Positions 17,356-25,603 are shown, numbered from the stretch's first letter. The stretch is 52,010 bases of DNA from Planctomycetaceae bacterium (GCA_002724315.1 PBOJ01000097.1:1-52010), one strand, 5' to 3'. The notes: generated from the sequence alone by a model not told the origin. Program-made: numbers and translations.

Positions 17356-18513
17356 TTACGGCGAATCGTTGATCGAATCGGCGACCAGGCGACCGTCCTC
17401 TGTTTCCACAACGGCCCGAACCCCAGCGAACAGCCCCAGTCCGTTCACACCCGCTCTCCAGGATTGCCCGTCCATCGGCGGCACCTCGCCGGAGATAAGG
17501 CAAAACGCACCCATCTGCTGCGACTCCAGCGTCGCCAGCGGCACAACAGCGATCCCCTCGACGTGTTCCAGGGGTTCACGGTCTTCGACTCTCGGGTTCC
17601 ATCTTTCGACATGGTCCAGCCGCAGCCTCAACCCGTCCCGTTTCTCCAGCTGCAGGAAATAGAGGACGCGATCCCGGCCATCAACAACCTGGACGAAACT
17701 GGACGGCCGATCAGCCTGCAGCAGCGGTTCACCACGCCAGATCCGCCGCGCGATCCGGAAGAGCATCAGGTACGACTCGGGAAACAGAAAGAAGACCGCG
17801 GGGAATCCGATCAACACCACCAGCCACTGGTTTCCCCGCCCGGGCCACTTCTGGTCGACCACTCCACCGAACAGCCACAACCCAATCCCGATTGCGCACA
17901 ACAGGGCAATCGCGCGAACCAGGGACTCCAGCAGAGACCGCTGCGACAACTTGTCTTCGACACGTTTCCGGAATCGGCGTTCCTGGTCGGCAAGTTCGTC
18001 TTTCACCTCATCTCGGCCCACCGGCAGAACATCCAGGGAGATCCAGCCTTCTCCACGAAGGGGACGGGCGTCATCCGGTTCGTCGACCCCGCGTGTGGTC
18101 ACACCGACCACGACAGCCGAAGTGACATCCAGCATTTTGCCTTTCGACGATCCCAATTGCCGGTCCAGCACGCGTTCAAACCGGAACTCAACGCGTTCTC
18201 CCTCTGCGAGCGAGTCCCGCTCGTCGAAGACACAACAGTCCTCGGAAAGATCTGCGAATCCGACGGTATTTCTTTCGGACGCCGGATCAAATCCCGGCAG
18301 GTCGAGATCATCCGCGTTGCCGGCAACGTGACCGGCACTGTCGGATCCGAGAAACTCGAAGACCAGGCCAACAGTGACCGCACAATCGATGATCCGAATC
18401 GGACAATGGGCGGTGATCTCAACAGTCCCCGAGACCATCTCGCCCACCCGAAACCCGTGGCCAGGTTTGTCGAGTTCCACGTCAGCCGAAAGGTGCTGGT
18501 TGTTGATATTCAT
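17356..18513 (-). CDS. Membrane protein with arrestin-like N-terminal domain (copy 1)
   Basis: 385 aa. The start ATG overlaps the stop of the upstream oxidoreductase gene as TGATG, so translation is probably coupled; a GTG one codon earlier is also in frame. The N-terminal domain reads ADVELDKPGHGFRVGEMVSGTVEITAHCPIRIIDCAVTVGL, very like the first strands of Spo0M/arrestin proteins (KPxxxxxxGExVxGxVxI). A second block, LAEGERVEFRFERV, corresponds to the fold's later strands. A basic coiled coil (about 168-192) precedes two membrane helices (199-217, 229-252), then VVDGRDRVLYFLQLE and a beta-rich C-terminal domain. It stands 60 bases upstream of its paralogue. Both have large soluble parts on the same side of a helical hairpin, which by charge should be cytoplasmic (inference). 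Confidence 0.75.
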   Translation of the reverse strand: MNINNQHLSADVELDKPGHGFRVGEMVSGTVEITAHCPIRIIDCAVTVGLVFEFLGSDSAGHVAGNADDLDLPGFDPASERNTVGFADLSEDCCVFDERDSLAEGERVEFRFERVLDRQLGSSKGKMLDVTSAVVVGVTTRGVDEPDDARPLRGEGWISLDVLPVGRDEVKDELADQERRFRKRVEDKLSQRSLLESLVRAIALLCAIGIGLWLFGGVVDQKWPGRGNQWLVVLIGFPAVFFLFPESYLMLFRIARRIWRGEPLLQADRPSSFVQVVDGRDRVLYFLQLEKRDGLRLRLDHVERWNPRVEDREPLEHVEGIAVVPLATLESQQMGAFCLISGEVPPMDGQSWRAGVNGLGLFAGVRAVVETEDGRLVADSINDSP

Positions 18514-19517
18514 CACACCGGTTCGGAGCTCCCCTTCCCCGGCCGCCCCGACTGGTATCCCCGTTCCATCACTTCGTTGGTCGCACGGCCTTCATCACCA
18601 TCAACATGAGGGGCCCGGCCGTCACCGATCGCCGCCACGAAGTCGGTGACCAGCGGCAGGTTGAAGTTCTCTGCCGGGGGATGCGATTCGGTCTCGACCC
18701 CGTCAGCCGTCTCGATCGACAGATTGCCGCTGTTCAGCGGCGTGGCCACCAACCGCCCCTTCGTCCCGACCACGACAAACTCGTCCGGATCGATCGGAAC
18801 GCCGAAGTAACACTGCAGCGATCCCAGGGCCCCACTTTCGAACCGAACCGTCAGCAGGGCCGCGTCGTCGGCCGAAAAATCCCCGGCCACCGTTTCGCAG
18901 TACCCGCTGACATCGGCGATCGGACCCAGCAGGTCCAGGAACAGGTTCAGGCGGTGGCTGCCGATGTCCATCAACGCCCCGCCACCGCCTTCCTCGAGCA
19001 CCACCCGCCAGTAACCGTCGTCAGCGGGAGTGAATGAGAACGGGGTGCCGGTGATGGCCGTGACCGAAAAGACCGTTCCGATCCGCCCCTGGGCGATCAG
19101 GTCACGGATCCGGTCGATCACCGGGTAGAACCGCCGGTAGTAGGCCAGGCCCAGGGTCACCCCCGCATCGGCACAGGCGGCGATCATGCGGTCGCATTCC
19201 GCGACCGTCATCGCCATCGGCTTCTCGCACAACACGTGTTTGCCGGCGGCCGCACACGCCAGTGTCTGCGGCATGTGCCGGTCAACCGGGGTGGCAATGT
19301 AGACGGCGTCGATGTCCGGATCGCCGATCAGATCGTTCTCGTCGGTGTACCCGCGATCGACACCGAAGTCGCCACAAAACCGCTCCAGGGCCTCGGCGTT
19401 GCGTCGACAGGCCGCCAGCAGGCTGCTGTGCGGATCGTCGTTGATCGCGCCGGCCACCCGGCGGCGAGCCACGTCACCACAACCCAGGATCCCCCAGCGA
19501 ATGGTGCCTTCGGTCAT
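18513..19517 (-). CDS. Gfo/Idh/MocA-family oxidoreductase
   Basis: 334 aa NAD(P)-dependent oxidoreductase. The Rossmann domain begins IRWGILGCGDVARRRVAGAI (GxGxxA type), followed by the DIDAVYIATPVDRHMPQTLACAAAGKHVLCEKPMA block. Its Lys in CEKP is the conserved catalytic/cofactor residue of the family. The second half is the Gfo/Idh/MocA C-terminal sheet (GGGALMDIGSHRLNLFLDLLG) with the conserved DIGxH. The substrate is probably a sugar or inositol derivative but cannot be read. The ATG at 19517 shares one base with the stop of the upstream family member (TGATG), and its own stop overlaps the next gene the same way. Confidence 0.9.
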   Translation of the reverse strand: MTEGTIRWGILGCGDVARRRVAGAINDDPHSSLLAACRRNAEALERFCGDFGVDRGYTDENDLIGDPDIDAVYIATPVDRHMPQTLACAAAGKHVLCEKPMAMTVAECDRMIAACADAGVTLGLAYYRRFYPVIDRIRDLIAQGRIGTVFSVTAITGTPFSFTPADDGYWRVVLEEGGGGALMDIGSHRLNLFLDLLGPIADVSGYCETVAGDFSADDAALLTVRFESGALGSLQCYFGVPIDPDEFVVVGTKGRLVATPLNSGNLSIETADGVETESHPPAENFNLPLVTDFVAAIGDGRAPHVDGDEGRATNEVMERGYQSGRPGKGSSEPV

Positions 19518-20512
19518 CACAGGGTCACCCAGCCGCCGGAACGGCCGCTCTCGAATACCGCTTCGATCACCTGCATGTTGGCCACCGCGTCGGTGATCGG
19601 CGTGGGCACCGGTGTGTCATCCAGGATCGCACGACTCATCAGTTCGCCCTGGATCGTGTACTGGTCACAGACCGGAAACTCGATCTGCTCGATCTCACCA
19701 CCGGTCTCGTGCCACATCAGGCAGGGACGGTCCGGCGGTGCGTTAAAGGGAATCTCGATCTCGACCCGTCCGGTCGTCCCGAAGATGTTGACCCGCTGGT
19801 AAGGACTCAACTGCGTCGAGCAGGTGAAGGTGCTGGTACCACGGCCGAAGTCGAGCATCGCCGATGCCAGGCGGTCGGTCCCGAATGTCTCGTCGTACTC
19901 GACAATTCCCACCACCCGGTCAGGTTCGGCATCGAAGAGGAACCGGGCCAGCGAGATCGCGTAACAGCCGATGTCCATCATGCCACCACCGCCGATGTCG
20001 GCGATGTTGCGGATATTCTGGCCGTCGTCGTTGTAATAGGCAAAGGCCGTCTGGATGGTCCGCAACTCTCCCACCCCGCCTTCGGAAATGATCTGCCGCG
20101 CCCGCTGCCACTGAGGATGATGGCGGTACATGAACGCCTCCATCAGCTTCAGTTCCGGATGAGCTGCCCCCGCATCGACCAGTTGCTGGCCTTCCTGGGA
20201 GGTCAATCCGATCGGCTTCTCGCACAACACGTGCTTTCCCGCTTCCAGGGCCTGAATCGAAAGCGACACGTGCAGGTGATTGGGCAGCGGATTGTAGATC
20301 GCATCGATTTCGGGATCAGCCAGCAGATCCTCGTAACTGCCATGACTGTTGGGAATCCCCAGGGCATCGGCGGCCGCCCGGGCACGATCGGCATCCCGAG
20401 AGGCAATCGCGGTGATCCGGCTCAACTCGCCCTGCTGCATTGCCGGGATCACCTTCTCGGTCCCGATCTTCGCCGTGCTGAGAATTCCCCAGCGAACCGT
20501 GTTGTCACTCAT
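19517..20512 (-). CDS. Gfo/Idh/MocA-family oxidoreductase (glucose-fructose oxidoreductase/xylose dehydrogenase-like)
   Basis: 331 aa. The N-terminal NAD(P) fold is VRWGILSTAKIGTEKVIPAM, a GxxSTAxIG variant common in the glucose-fructose-oxidoreductase and dimeric dihydrodiol/xylose dehydrogenase branch. The block EIDAIYNPLPNHLHVSLSIQALEAGKHVLCEKPIG supplies the CEKP lysine. EAFMYRHHPQWQRARQII and the GGGGMMDIGCYAISLARFLF motif (DIGxY, typical of the same branch) follow. Length and layout are standard. It is only distantly similar to the adjacent oxidoreductase at 18513, so the two probably act on different compounds. A perfect 16-bp palindrome lies 31 bases upstream of the ATG. Confidence 0.9.
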   Translation of the reverse strand: MSDNTVRWGILSTAKIGTEKVIPAMQQGELSRITAIASRDADRARAAADALGIPNSHGSYEDLLADPEIDAIYNPLPNHLHVSLSIQALEAGKHVLCEKPIGLTSQEGQQLVDAGAAHPELKLMEAFMYRHHPQWQRARQIISEGGVGELRTIQTAFAYYNDDGQNIRNIADIGGGGMMDIGCYAISLARFLFDAEPDRVVGIVEYDETFGTDRLASAMLDFGRGTSTFTCSTQLSPYQRVNIFGTTGRVEIEIPFNAPPDRPCLMWHETGGEIEQIEFPVCDQYTIQGELMSRAILDDTPVPTPITDAVANMQVIEAVFESGRSGGWVTL

Positions 20513-20542
20513 CGGTCGTCACACCCCTGTCTGGGAAGAATC

Positions 20543-20558
20543 GTCCCACCGGTGGGAC
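20543..20558. repeat. Perfect 16-bp palindrome between two genes
   Basis: GTCCCACCGGTGGGAC is self-complementary over all 16 bases. It sits in the 47-base gap between the DUF6807 gene (ends 20560) and the Gfo/Idh gene (starts 20512). No T-tract follows on either strand. It could be an operator or an mRNA hairpin between cistrons; neither is shown by the sequence alone. Confidence 0.6.
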
Positions 20559-20559
20559 A

Positions 20560-21516
20560 TCACTTGGTTCCGATCACTGCCAGGTAATCGGAATAGGCCG
20601 CCTTCAGGTCAACCGGCCGGTCGGCCTTTGTCCCGTGCACCAGCACGCCGTACCGCAACCGAAAGACCTTTCCCTTGCCAACACGAATCCGGCTCGGCTG
20701 TCCCTTGGTGAATGCCCGGCGACCGAACGGATTGGCCACCAGGAAACCATAGTCTCGCGCGTGGAACCAGGACTTGCGGAAGTTCTTCGGGTGAGGCATC
20801 AGGACCAGGCCGACGTGGTGTCCGTTCTTGACCCCGCTGTAGCCACACCACAGGGCCTGATGCCCCCACACGGCCTTCTCGTTCTTGCGGCCCGCGCTGT
20901 CGGTGATCATCCCTCGGCCGCCCTTGACCCGCAACTCGCGATCCACCCGCACTCCCAGCCCCATCTCCTCCTGGTCACCGAACGCAAAATCGGCCGATGC
21001 GGACGAGAACCGGGATTCGTAGGTCAACAGGATTCCGTGTGGTCGGATCAGCACGCGGTGACGGCACAATTCCTGGCAGACCAGCCGGGAACCGGCCAAG
21101 TACCTGTTGCGAACGACAAAGCCCCCACCCGACGCCCCGCCCCGGGGAACCTCCACGAAGCCATCGTGAACCACCCGGCCACGGTTTCTCCAGAAATCGC
21201 TTCCACCCAGTTCGCCAAAAGCCAGGTGAATTCCCGGGTGCATCGTGTCGTGATCGGTCGAGTCGACTCCGGCCCGAGGTGGGTGATGACGGGTCACCTG
21301 CTGGCCACTGGGAGCCTTGACTGCGGTGAAATACGGACGCTGAATCTTCTTGTCAGCAAACACGTAGACAGCAAACGGTCGTCCGCCGACAGAAATTTCG
21401 ACCCGGTCCTGGCCGGACTTGAACACGACACCCGCGGCCGGCTCGGCGGCGACCGACGTGGTCGCCGCGAACGTCAGCACCAACGCGGGCACCAAGTGAA
21501 GCAATCGGGTTCGCAT
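20560..21516 (-). CDS. Exported DUF6807 (PmoA-like) protein
   Basis: 318 aa with a signal peptide (MRTRLLHLVPALVLTFAATTSVAAE). It matches the family formerly called methane oxygenase PmoA, now DUF6807, common in planctomycetes and Bacteroidetes. Seen: FAVYVFADKKIQRPYFTAVKAPSGQQVTRHHPP, the TDHDTMHPGIHLAFGELGGSDFW block (usual form DHxHHxGxxxAxGxxxxxDFW), RNRYL..SRLVCQELCRHRVLI, and a late GYSGVKNGHHVGLVLMPHPKN segment. The usual adjacent HH is partly replaced here (DTMHPG). No enzymatic activity is established; despite the old name it is not a particulate methane monooxygenase. Genes of this family often accompany Gfo/Idh oxidoreductases, as here. A candidate promoter overlaps the start region. 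Confidence 0.82.
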   Translation of the reverse strand: MRTRLLHLVPALVLTFAATTSVAAEPAAGVVFKSGQDRVEISVGGRPFAVYVFADKKIQRPYFTAVKAPSGQQVTRHHPPRAGVDSTDHDTMHPGIHLAFGELGGSDFWRNRGRVVHDGFVEVPRGGASGGGFVVRNRYLAGSRLVCQELCRHRVLIRPHGILLTYESRFSSASADFAFGDQEEMGLGVRVDRELRVKGGRGMITDSAGRKNEKAVWGHQALWCGYSGVKNGHHVGLVLMPHPKNFRKSWFHARDYGFLVANPFGRRAFTKGQPSRIRVGKGKVFRLRYGVLVHGTKADRPVDLKAAYSDYLAVIGTK

Positions 21517-21522
21517 CGCATC

Positions 21523-21550
21523 ATTACATACACGCCCAACCAGAATGCAA
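21523..21550 (-). promoter_or_regulatory. Candidate promoter very close to the DUF6807 start
   Basis: On the minus strand TTGCAT (21545-21550) is 16 bases from TGTAAT (21523-21528), which ends 6 bases before the ATG at 21516. If used, transcription would start at or next to the ATG, giving a leaderless mRNA. There is no purine-rich ribosome binding site between them. The match is moderate (4/6 and 5/6) and the gene may also be read from the upstream HIBADH-like gene. Confidence 0.3.
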
Positions 21551-21570
21551 CCCAGCCCGCCCGGACCGGG

Positions 21571-22494
21571 TCAGCACATCCCGTCGATCAACGGCTCGTT
21601 CCCGGGGCTTCCCCAGGCTCGGATCACCGCGCTGTTATCGTCGTCGCCGAAACCCGCTGCCTCGACCGCTTCCAGCACCTGCCGATGAAGCCGGGAAAAC
21701 GGCAACCGGACCCCGGATTCCTGCCCGGCTTCCAGGATCAACTTCACGTCCTTCAGGTGCTGGCTGAGCCGGGCCTGGGGTTCGAACCGGCCCTCGATCA
21801 TCTTCGCCCCCTTGTCGTCCATGGCCCGCGACCACGCCGGGCCGGCCTGAAGACATTGCAGGGCCAATCCAGGCTCCAGGTCGAACCCCCGTGCCAGGGC
21901 CAGTCCCTCAGCCAATGCCGCACGGTTGAGACCCAGTACCAGGTTCACCACCAATTTCATCTTCGAACCGCTGCCACACTCTCCGACATGAATCGCCTGC
22001 GAACTGAATGACTCGAACAGATCCCTGCACGCATCAAACGCTTTCGCGTCACCACCGGCCATCACCACGGCGATCCCCTCCCGCACGTGGCGGCTCGACC
22101 CCCCCACCGTCGCGTCCAGGTAGTCGATTCCGCGTGCGGCCAGACGGGCTCCGGTTTTCGCCTGGCGAAGCGGATCTCCGGTCGTGGTGTCGATGACCGT
22201 GGCTCCCGACGGCAGGGCCTCCCCGGACTCCTCGAGCACCGAGGCGACGATGCCGTCATCCGGCAGGCAGAGGACAACACGACGACAACCCAGCGCGTCG
22301 GCAGCACTTTCGGCGGTGTCTCCCCCCAGTGCGGCCAGCGCTTGCCGCGCCTCGGGATGGACGTCCCATCCGATCACCGGCAACCCGGCAGTCACGAACC
22401 GCGAGGCCAATGCCTGTCCCAGCAACCCCACCCCGACCAGCCCGATCATCTCACTCGGATTCTGGTCTTCCGAGCGACTGTCCCCGATGCCCAT
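21571..22494 (-). CDS. NAD(P)-dependent beta-hydroxyacid dehydrogenase (3-hydroxyisobutyrate dehydrogenase-like)
   Basis: 307 aa. ATG 22494 follows GAGG at 6 bases; a second in-frame ATG at 22449 would start directly at the Rossmann motif, and the long upstream extension overlaps the divergent dprA leader and was rejected. Nucleotide-binding motif MIGLVGVGLLGQALASRF (GxGxxG). Family blocks follow: VIDTTTGDP, DATVGGSSRHVREGIAVVMAGGD (usual DAPVSGG...G.L.IMVGGD), and GSGSKMKLVVNLVLGLNRAALAEGLALA with the catalytic Lys. The TVGGSS variant departs from the common PVSGG substrate loop, so the substrate may differ from 3-hydroxyisobutyrate or tartronate semialdehyde. First gene of the minus-strand run down to 16006. 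Confidence 0.88.
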   Translation of the reverse strand: MGIGDSRSEDQNPSEMIGLVGVGLLGQALASRFVTAGLPVIGWDVHPEARQALAALGGDTAESAADALGCRRVVLCLPDDGIVASVLEESGEALPSGATVIDTTTGDPLRQAKTGARLAARGIDYLDATVGGSSRHVREGIAVVMAGGDAKAFDACRDLFESFSSQAIHVGECGSGSKMKLVVNLVLGLNRAALAEGLALARGFDLEPGLALQCLQAGPAWSRAMDDKGAKMIEGRFEPQARLSQHLKDVKLILEAGQESGVRLPFSRLHRQVLEAVEAAGFGDDDNSAVIRAWGSPGNEPLIDGMC

Positions 22495-22615
22495 TGCTTG
22501 CCTCACGGTTTTTCGTGACGGATTTCGCAGAGGATCATACCCCGCTGCCGATCGGGCCGATAGAATCCGGGTGCTGCGGTGTTCGACTCGTGACAAACGA
22601 AGAGGAGAACACCCA

Positions 22616-23743
22616 ATGGTGAACGTGCCCGCTGAACATGACGCGACCCTTCTGGACCGATTGCGACTCCAACTGGTGCCGGGAATCGGTCCCCGGCTTC
22701 TCCAACTGCTGTTGGAACACGTCGGTGAGGCGACAGAGATCCTGGCCGCATCCCGCCAACAGTTGCTGGCGGTCCCCCGGATCGGACCGAACGTGGCCGA
22801 CGCAATCGCCAGGGCGACCAGTCGAGCCGAGGCCATCGCGATCCTGGATCGCTGCCGGGCCAACGGCGTCAGCCTGGTCGAGCGAGGGACTCCGGCCTAC
22901 TCTCCATTGCTCTCGGAGATCCCCGATCCCCCCGAACTGCTCTATGTCCGCGGGGGATTCGAGGAGGTGGACCAGGTGGCAGTGGCGATCGTCGGCAGCC
23001 GCCGTTGCACCCGGTACGGTCGACGGATGGCCGGCCTCCTGGCCGGTGGCCTGGCCCGAGCCGGTCTGACAATCGTCAGCGGCCTGGCCCGGGGCATCGA
23101 CGGAGAAGCCCACCGGGCGGCACTGGCCGCCGGAGGCCGAACCATCGCGGTGCTGGCTACCGGTGTGAACCGCATCTACCCACCGGAGCACGCCGAATTG
23201 GCCGACCGGGTCACCCGGTTTGGAGCTGTCGTCACCGAAGCCCGCCTCGACCAGGGGCCCTTGCCCGGCCTGTTCCCACAACGGAACCGCATCATCAGCG
23301 GTCTGTCGTTGGGCGTAGTGGTGATCGAGGCGGCCCGCCGCAGCGGGGCGTTGCACACGGCACGCCACGCGATCGAGCAGGGCCGTGAGGTGCTGGCGGT
23401 GCCCGGACCGGTCGACAGTCTCGCCAGCCAGGGCTGTCACGATCTTCTCCGTGACGGGGCGACGCTGGTCTCCTGCGTCGATGACGTGCTGGCCGAACTG
23501 GGACCGTTGATGAATCCCCTCCAGGTCGGCTCGTCTCCACCGATCCACGTCCCCCGCGAACTGTCACTCGAGGAACGGGAACGCCGGATCCTGGGCCTGG
23601 TCGGCCCCGATCCTCGACATCTCGATGAACTGCTCCGCAGCTCTCCGCTGGACGACTCGACCACCCTGGCGGTGCTGACCGGACTGGAAATCAGGCGGCT
23701 GGTGAAGCGATTGCCGGGATCCTACATGGTCCGGGGAGGGTGA
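22616..23743 (+). CDS. dprA: DNA-processing protein DprA (SMF family)
   Basis: 375 aa cytoplasmic protein that binds incoming single-stranded DNA and loads RecA during natural transformation. ATG 22616 has AGAGGAG 8 bases upstream. N-terminal helix-hairpin-helix region: VPGIGPRLLQLLLEHVG (21-37) and a second IGPNVADAIA. Rossmann core: VAIVGSRRCTRYGRRMAG (GSR 127-129), IVSGLARGIDGEAHRAAL (154-170), LATGVNRIYPPEHAEL, FPQRNRIISGLS (220-231), EAARRSGALHTARHAIEQGREVLAVPGP. The C-terminal winged helix (LSLEERERRILGLVGPDPRHLDELLRS...) is present, so the protein is complete. First gene of a five-gene plus-strand run. Its presence does not by itself prove competence. Confidence 0.95.
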   Translation: MVNVPAEHDATLLDRLRLQLVPGIGPRLLQLLLEHVGEATEILAASRQQLLAVPRIGPNVADAIARATSRAEAIAILDRCRANGVSLVERGTPAYSPLLSEIPDPPELLYVRGGFEEVDQVAVAIVGSRRCTRYGRRMAGLLAGGLARAGLTIVSGLARGIDGEAHRAALAAGGRTIAVLATGVNRIYPPEHAELADRVTRFGAVVTEARLDQGPLPGLFPQRNRIISGLSLGVVVIEAARRSGALHTARHAIEQGREVLAVPGPVDSLASQGCHDLLRDGATLVSCVDDVLAELGPLMNPLQVGSSPPIHVPRELSLEERERRILGLVGPDPRHLDELLRSSPLDDSTTLAVLTGLEIRRLVKRLPGSYMVRGG

Positions 23744-23834
23744 GTTCCGGCAATTCGCATCGCCGGACATCAGCCGCTCTGCTAGGATCCCCGCCGCTTT
23801 CAGTGGATGCCCTCGAGGGAAGGAGCCCCGGACC

Positions 23835-24932
23835 ATGGCGCGTCGAAGATCGAGCACTCGGAGCAATTTCGGGGTGATGTGGCTGGGCCTGCTGTCCCTG
23901 GTCGTCGTCGTCTGGATGGGTTGGCGCAGTGGCTGGTGGCCGGTCGACGTGGCCCCGGCCGAGACCACCACGGCCGTCGAAAATTCGTCACTCGAGCAGG
24001 CCCGGCGTGCCGCCACACTCGAAAATCGCGTGACGTTGCCCGAACAGTTCGAGCCACCGATCATCGCCGGACAGCAACTCGCACCGATCGTCGCCGATTC
24101 CGAATCCTCGTTTCCGGCGGCATCGGCAAACGACGGCTGGCGTCCGATCGGAGGTTCACCGGTCGCGGCGGTCCCCGCAGGAACGAACGATCCGGCGGGT
24201 TCGCCACAGATCCGACCGGTTGCCGGCCAACGGCCGGTTTCCCCCGGCCTGAAGAGTCTTTCCGAGATCGACTCGCTGATCAACGGCGGTGATGTGGTTG
24301 CAGCTCACAAGGCACTCTCGTGGATCTACTTCCAGCAACCCGGCCAACGAGCCCAAATCGCGTCCCGGATCGAACGAACCGCAGCAATGGTCTATTTCTC
24401 ACCCCGTCCCCACGTCCTGCCGGCACACACCATCCAGCCCGGTGATTCGCTGGCCGAAATCGCTCCCCGTTACAAGATCGGCTGGCAATACCTCTCGCAA
24501 CTCAACCAGGTGAAGCCGAACCGGATCCGTGCCGGCCAGGCCTTGAAAGTCCTGCGGGGTCCGTTCCGCGTCGTCGTGGACCTCAGCGAGTTCTCCCTGC
24601 TGGTCCGCACCGACACCGAGTACGTCTGCCGGTTTCCGATAGGGATCGGCCGCGACCACTCGACGCCGATCGGACGCTTCCGCGTGCTGCGCAAGGTCCC
24701 CGACCCACAATACACCGCCCCCGACGGTCGCGTGATCGCTTCGGCAACACCGGAGAACCCACTTGGCAGGTACTGGATCGACATCGGCGAGGGATATGGG
24801 ATCCATGGGACGAACCAGCCCGATTCGATCGGCCGGGCCGAATCACGCGGGTGCATGCGGATGCGGGCTGCCGACATCCGACAACTCTTCGGGATGCTGG
24901 TGACCGGTTGTGAAGTGGTGATCCACCGCTAA
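23835..24932 (+). CDS. L,D-transpeptidase (YkuD) with LysM domain
   Basis: 365 aa membrane-anchored envelope enzyme. ATG 23835 follows GGAG. One N-terminal membrane helix (about 12-30) flanked by Arg serves as an uncleaved anchor. A low-complexity linker follows, then a LysM domain (about 196-240; HTIQPGDSLAEIAPRYKIGWQYLSQLNQV). The YkuD domain (about 243-364) has the catalytic signature HGTNQPDSIGRAESRGCMRM: H324-G-T and S337-x-G339-C340-x-R342, with Cys340 as nucleophile. Such enzymes make 3-3 crosslinks in peptidoglycan or attach proteins to it. Its presence supports a peptidoglycan wall in this planctomycete. Confidence 0.92.
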   Translation: MARRRSSTRSNFGVMWLGLLSLVVVVWMGWRSGWWPVDVAPAETTTAVENSSLEQARRAATLENRVTLPEQFEPPIIAGQQLAPIVADSESSFPAASANDGWRPIGGSPVAAVPAGTNDPAGSPQIRPVAGQRPVSPGLKSLSEIDSLINGGDVVAAHKALSWIYFQQPGQRAQIASRIERTAAMVYFSPRPHVLPAHTIQPGDSLAEIAPRYKIGWQYLSQLNQVKPNRIRAGQALKVLRGPFRVVVDLSEFSLLVRTDTEYVCRFPIGIGRDHSTPIGRFRVLRKVPDPQYTAPDGRVIASATPENPLGRYWIDIGEGYGIHGTNQPDSIGRAESRGCMRMRAADIRQLFGMLVTGCEVVIHR

Positions 24933-24995
24933 GATGGCGGGCTGTCGATCCCGTCACCTCCCGCGACCACCCGGCCCACCGTGGCCGGTGCCACC

Positions 24996-25553
24996 ATGTA
25001 TGACCGCGAGTCGCTGATTGCGTTGTTCCACGAACGGGCCCTGAAGTTCGGTGAGTTCACCCTCGCCAGTGGCCGTACCTCGACCTACTACCTCGACGGT
25101 AAGCAGATCACCCTGCACGCCGATGGACTGCGACAGGTCTGCGAAGGGCTGCTGGAGTTGCTGGAGGACGTCGAATACGACACCGTCAGCGGGATGTCGA
25201 TCGGGGCTGACCCGATCATCGGCGGGTTGCTGACCGTCGCGGCCGAACGGGGCCGATCCATGGAAGGGCTTCTGGTCCGCAAGGAATCCAAGGGACACGG
25301 GACCGGACAGTACATCGAGGGTCCGGCGGGTGAGGAGGCCCGGGTCGTGGTCATCGACGACGTGGTCACCACCGGCGGCAGTTCCCTGCAGGCAGTGGAC
25401 CGGATCCAGGAGTACGGCGCAACAGTGGTGCAGGTGGTGGGCATCGTCGACCGGCTCGAGGGCGGTGCCGCGGCATTCGCCGCTCGCGACCTGCCGTTCA
25501 AAGCCCTGCTGACAATCGAAGACTTCGGAATCTCGCCACCCGACGACGTGTGA
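24996..25553 (+). CDS. pyrE: Orotate phosphoribosyltransferase
   Basis: 185 aa cytoplasmic enzyme converting orotate and PRPP to OMP in pyrimidine synthesis. PRPP-binding signature VVVIDDVVTTGGSS (117-130) with the acidic pair DD. The N-terminal block KFGEFTLASGRTSTYYLDGKQITLHADG is typical of PyrE, and the Lys/His loop LVRKESKGHGTGQYIEG (93-109) is the flexible catalytic loop. The start is uncertain: a GTG at 24981 would add five residues; neither start has a strong Shine-Dalgarno. It lies 63 bases after the transpeptidase gene and about 50 before pgi, in the same direction. Confidence 0.93.
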   Translation: MYDRESLIALFHERALKFGEFTLASGRTSTYYLDGKQITLHADGLRQVCEGLLELLEDVEYDTVSGMSIGADPIIGGLLTVAAERGRSMEGLLVRKESKGHGTGQYIEGPAGEEARVVVIDDVVTTGGSSLQAVDRIQEYGATVVQVVGIVDRLEGGAAAFAARDLPFKALLTIEDFGISPPDDV

Positions 25554-25603
25554 CCACCCGGCCACGCCGGTCCGGTGGTGGACGGTAACCTGGCGAGTAA
25601 CTG

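Noticed and set aside
20560..21516. Particulate methane monooxygenase subunit
   Set aside because: The PmoA label attached to this family is historical. The protein is a soluble exported beta-rich protein with no PmoA membrane helices and no pmoCAB neighbours.
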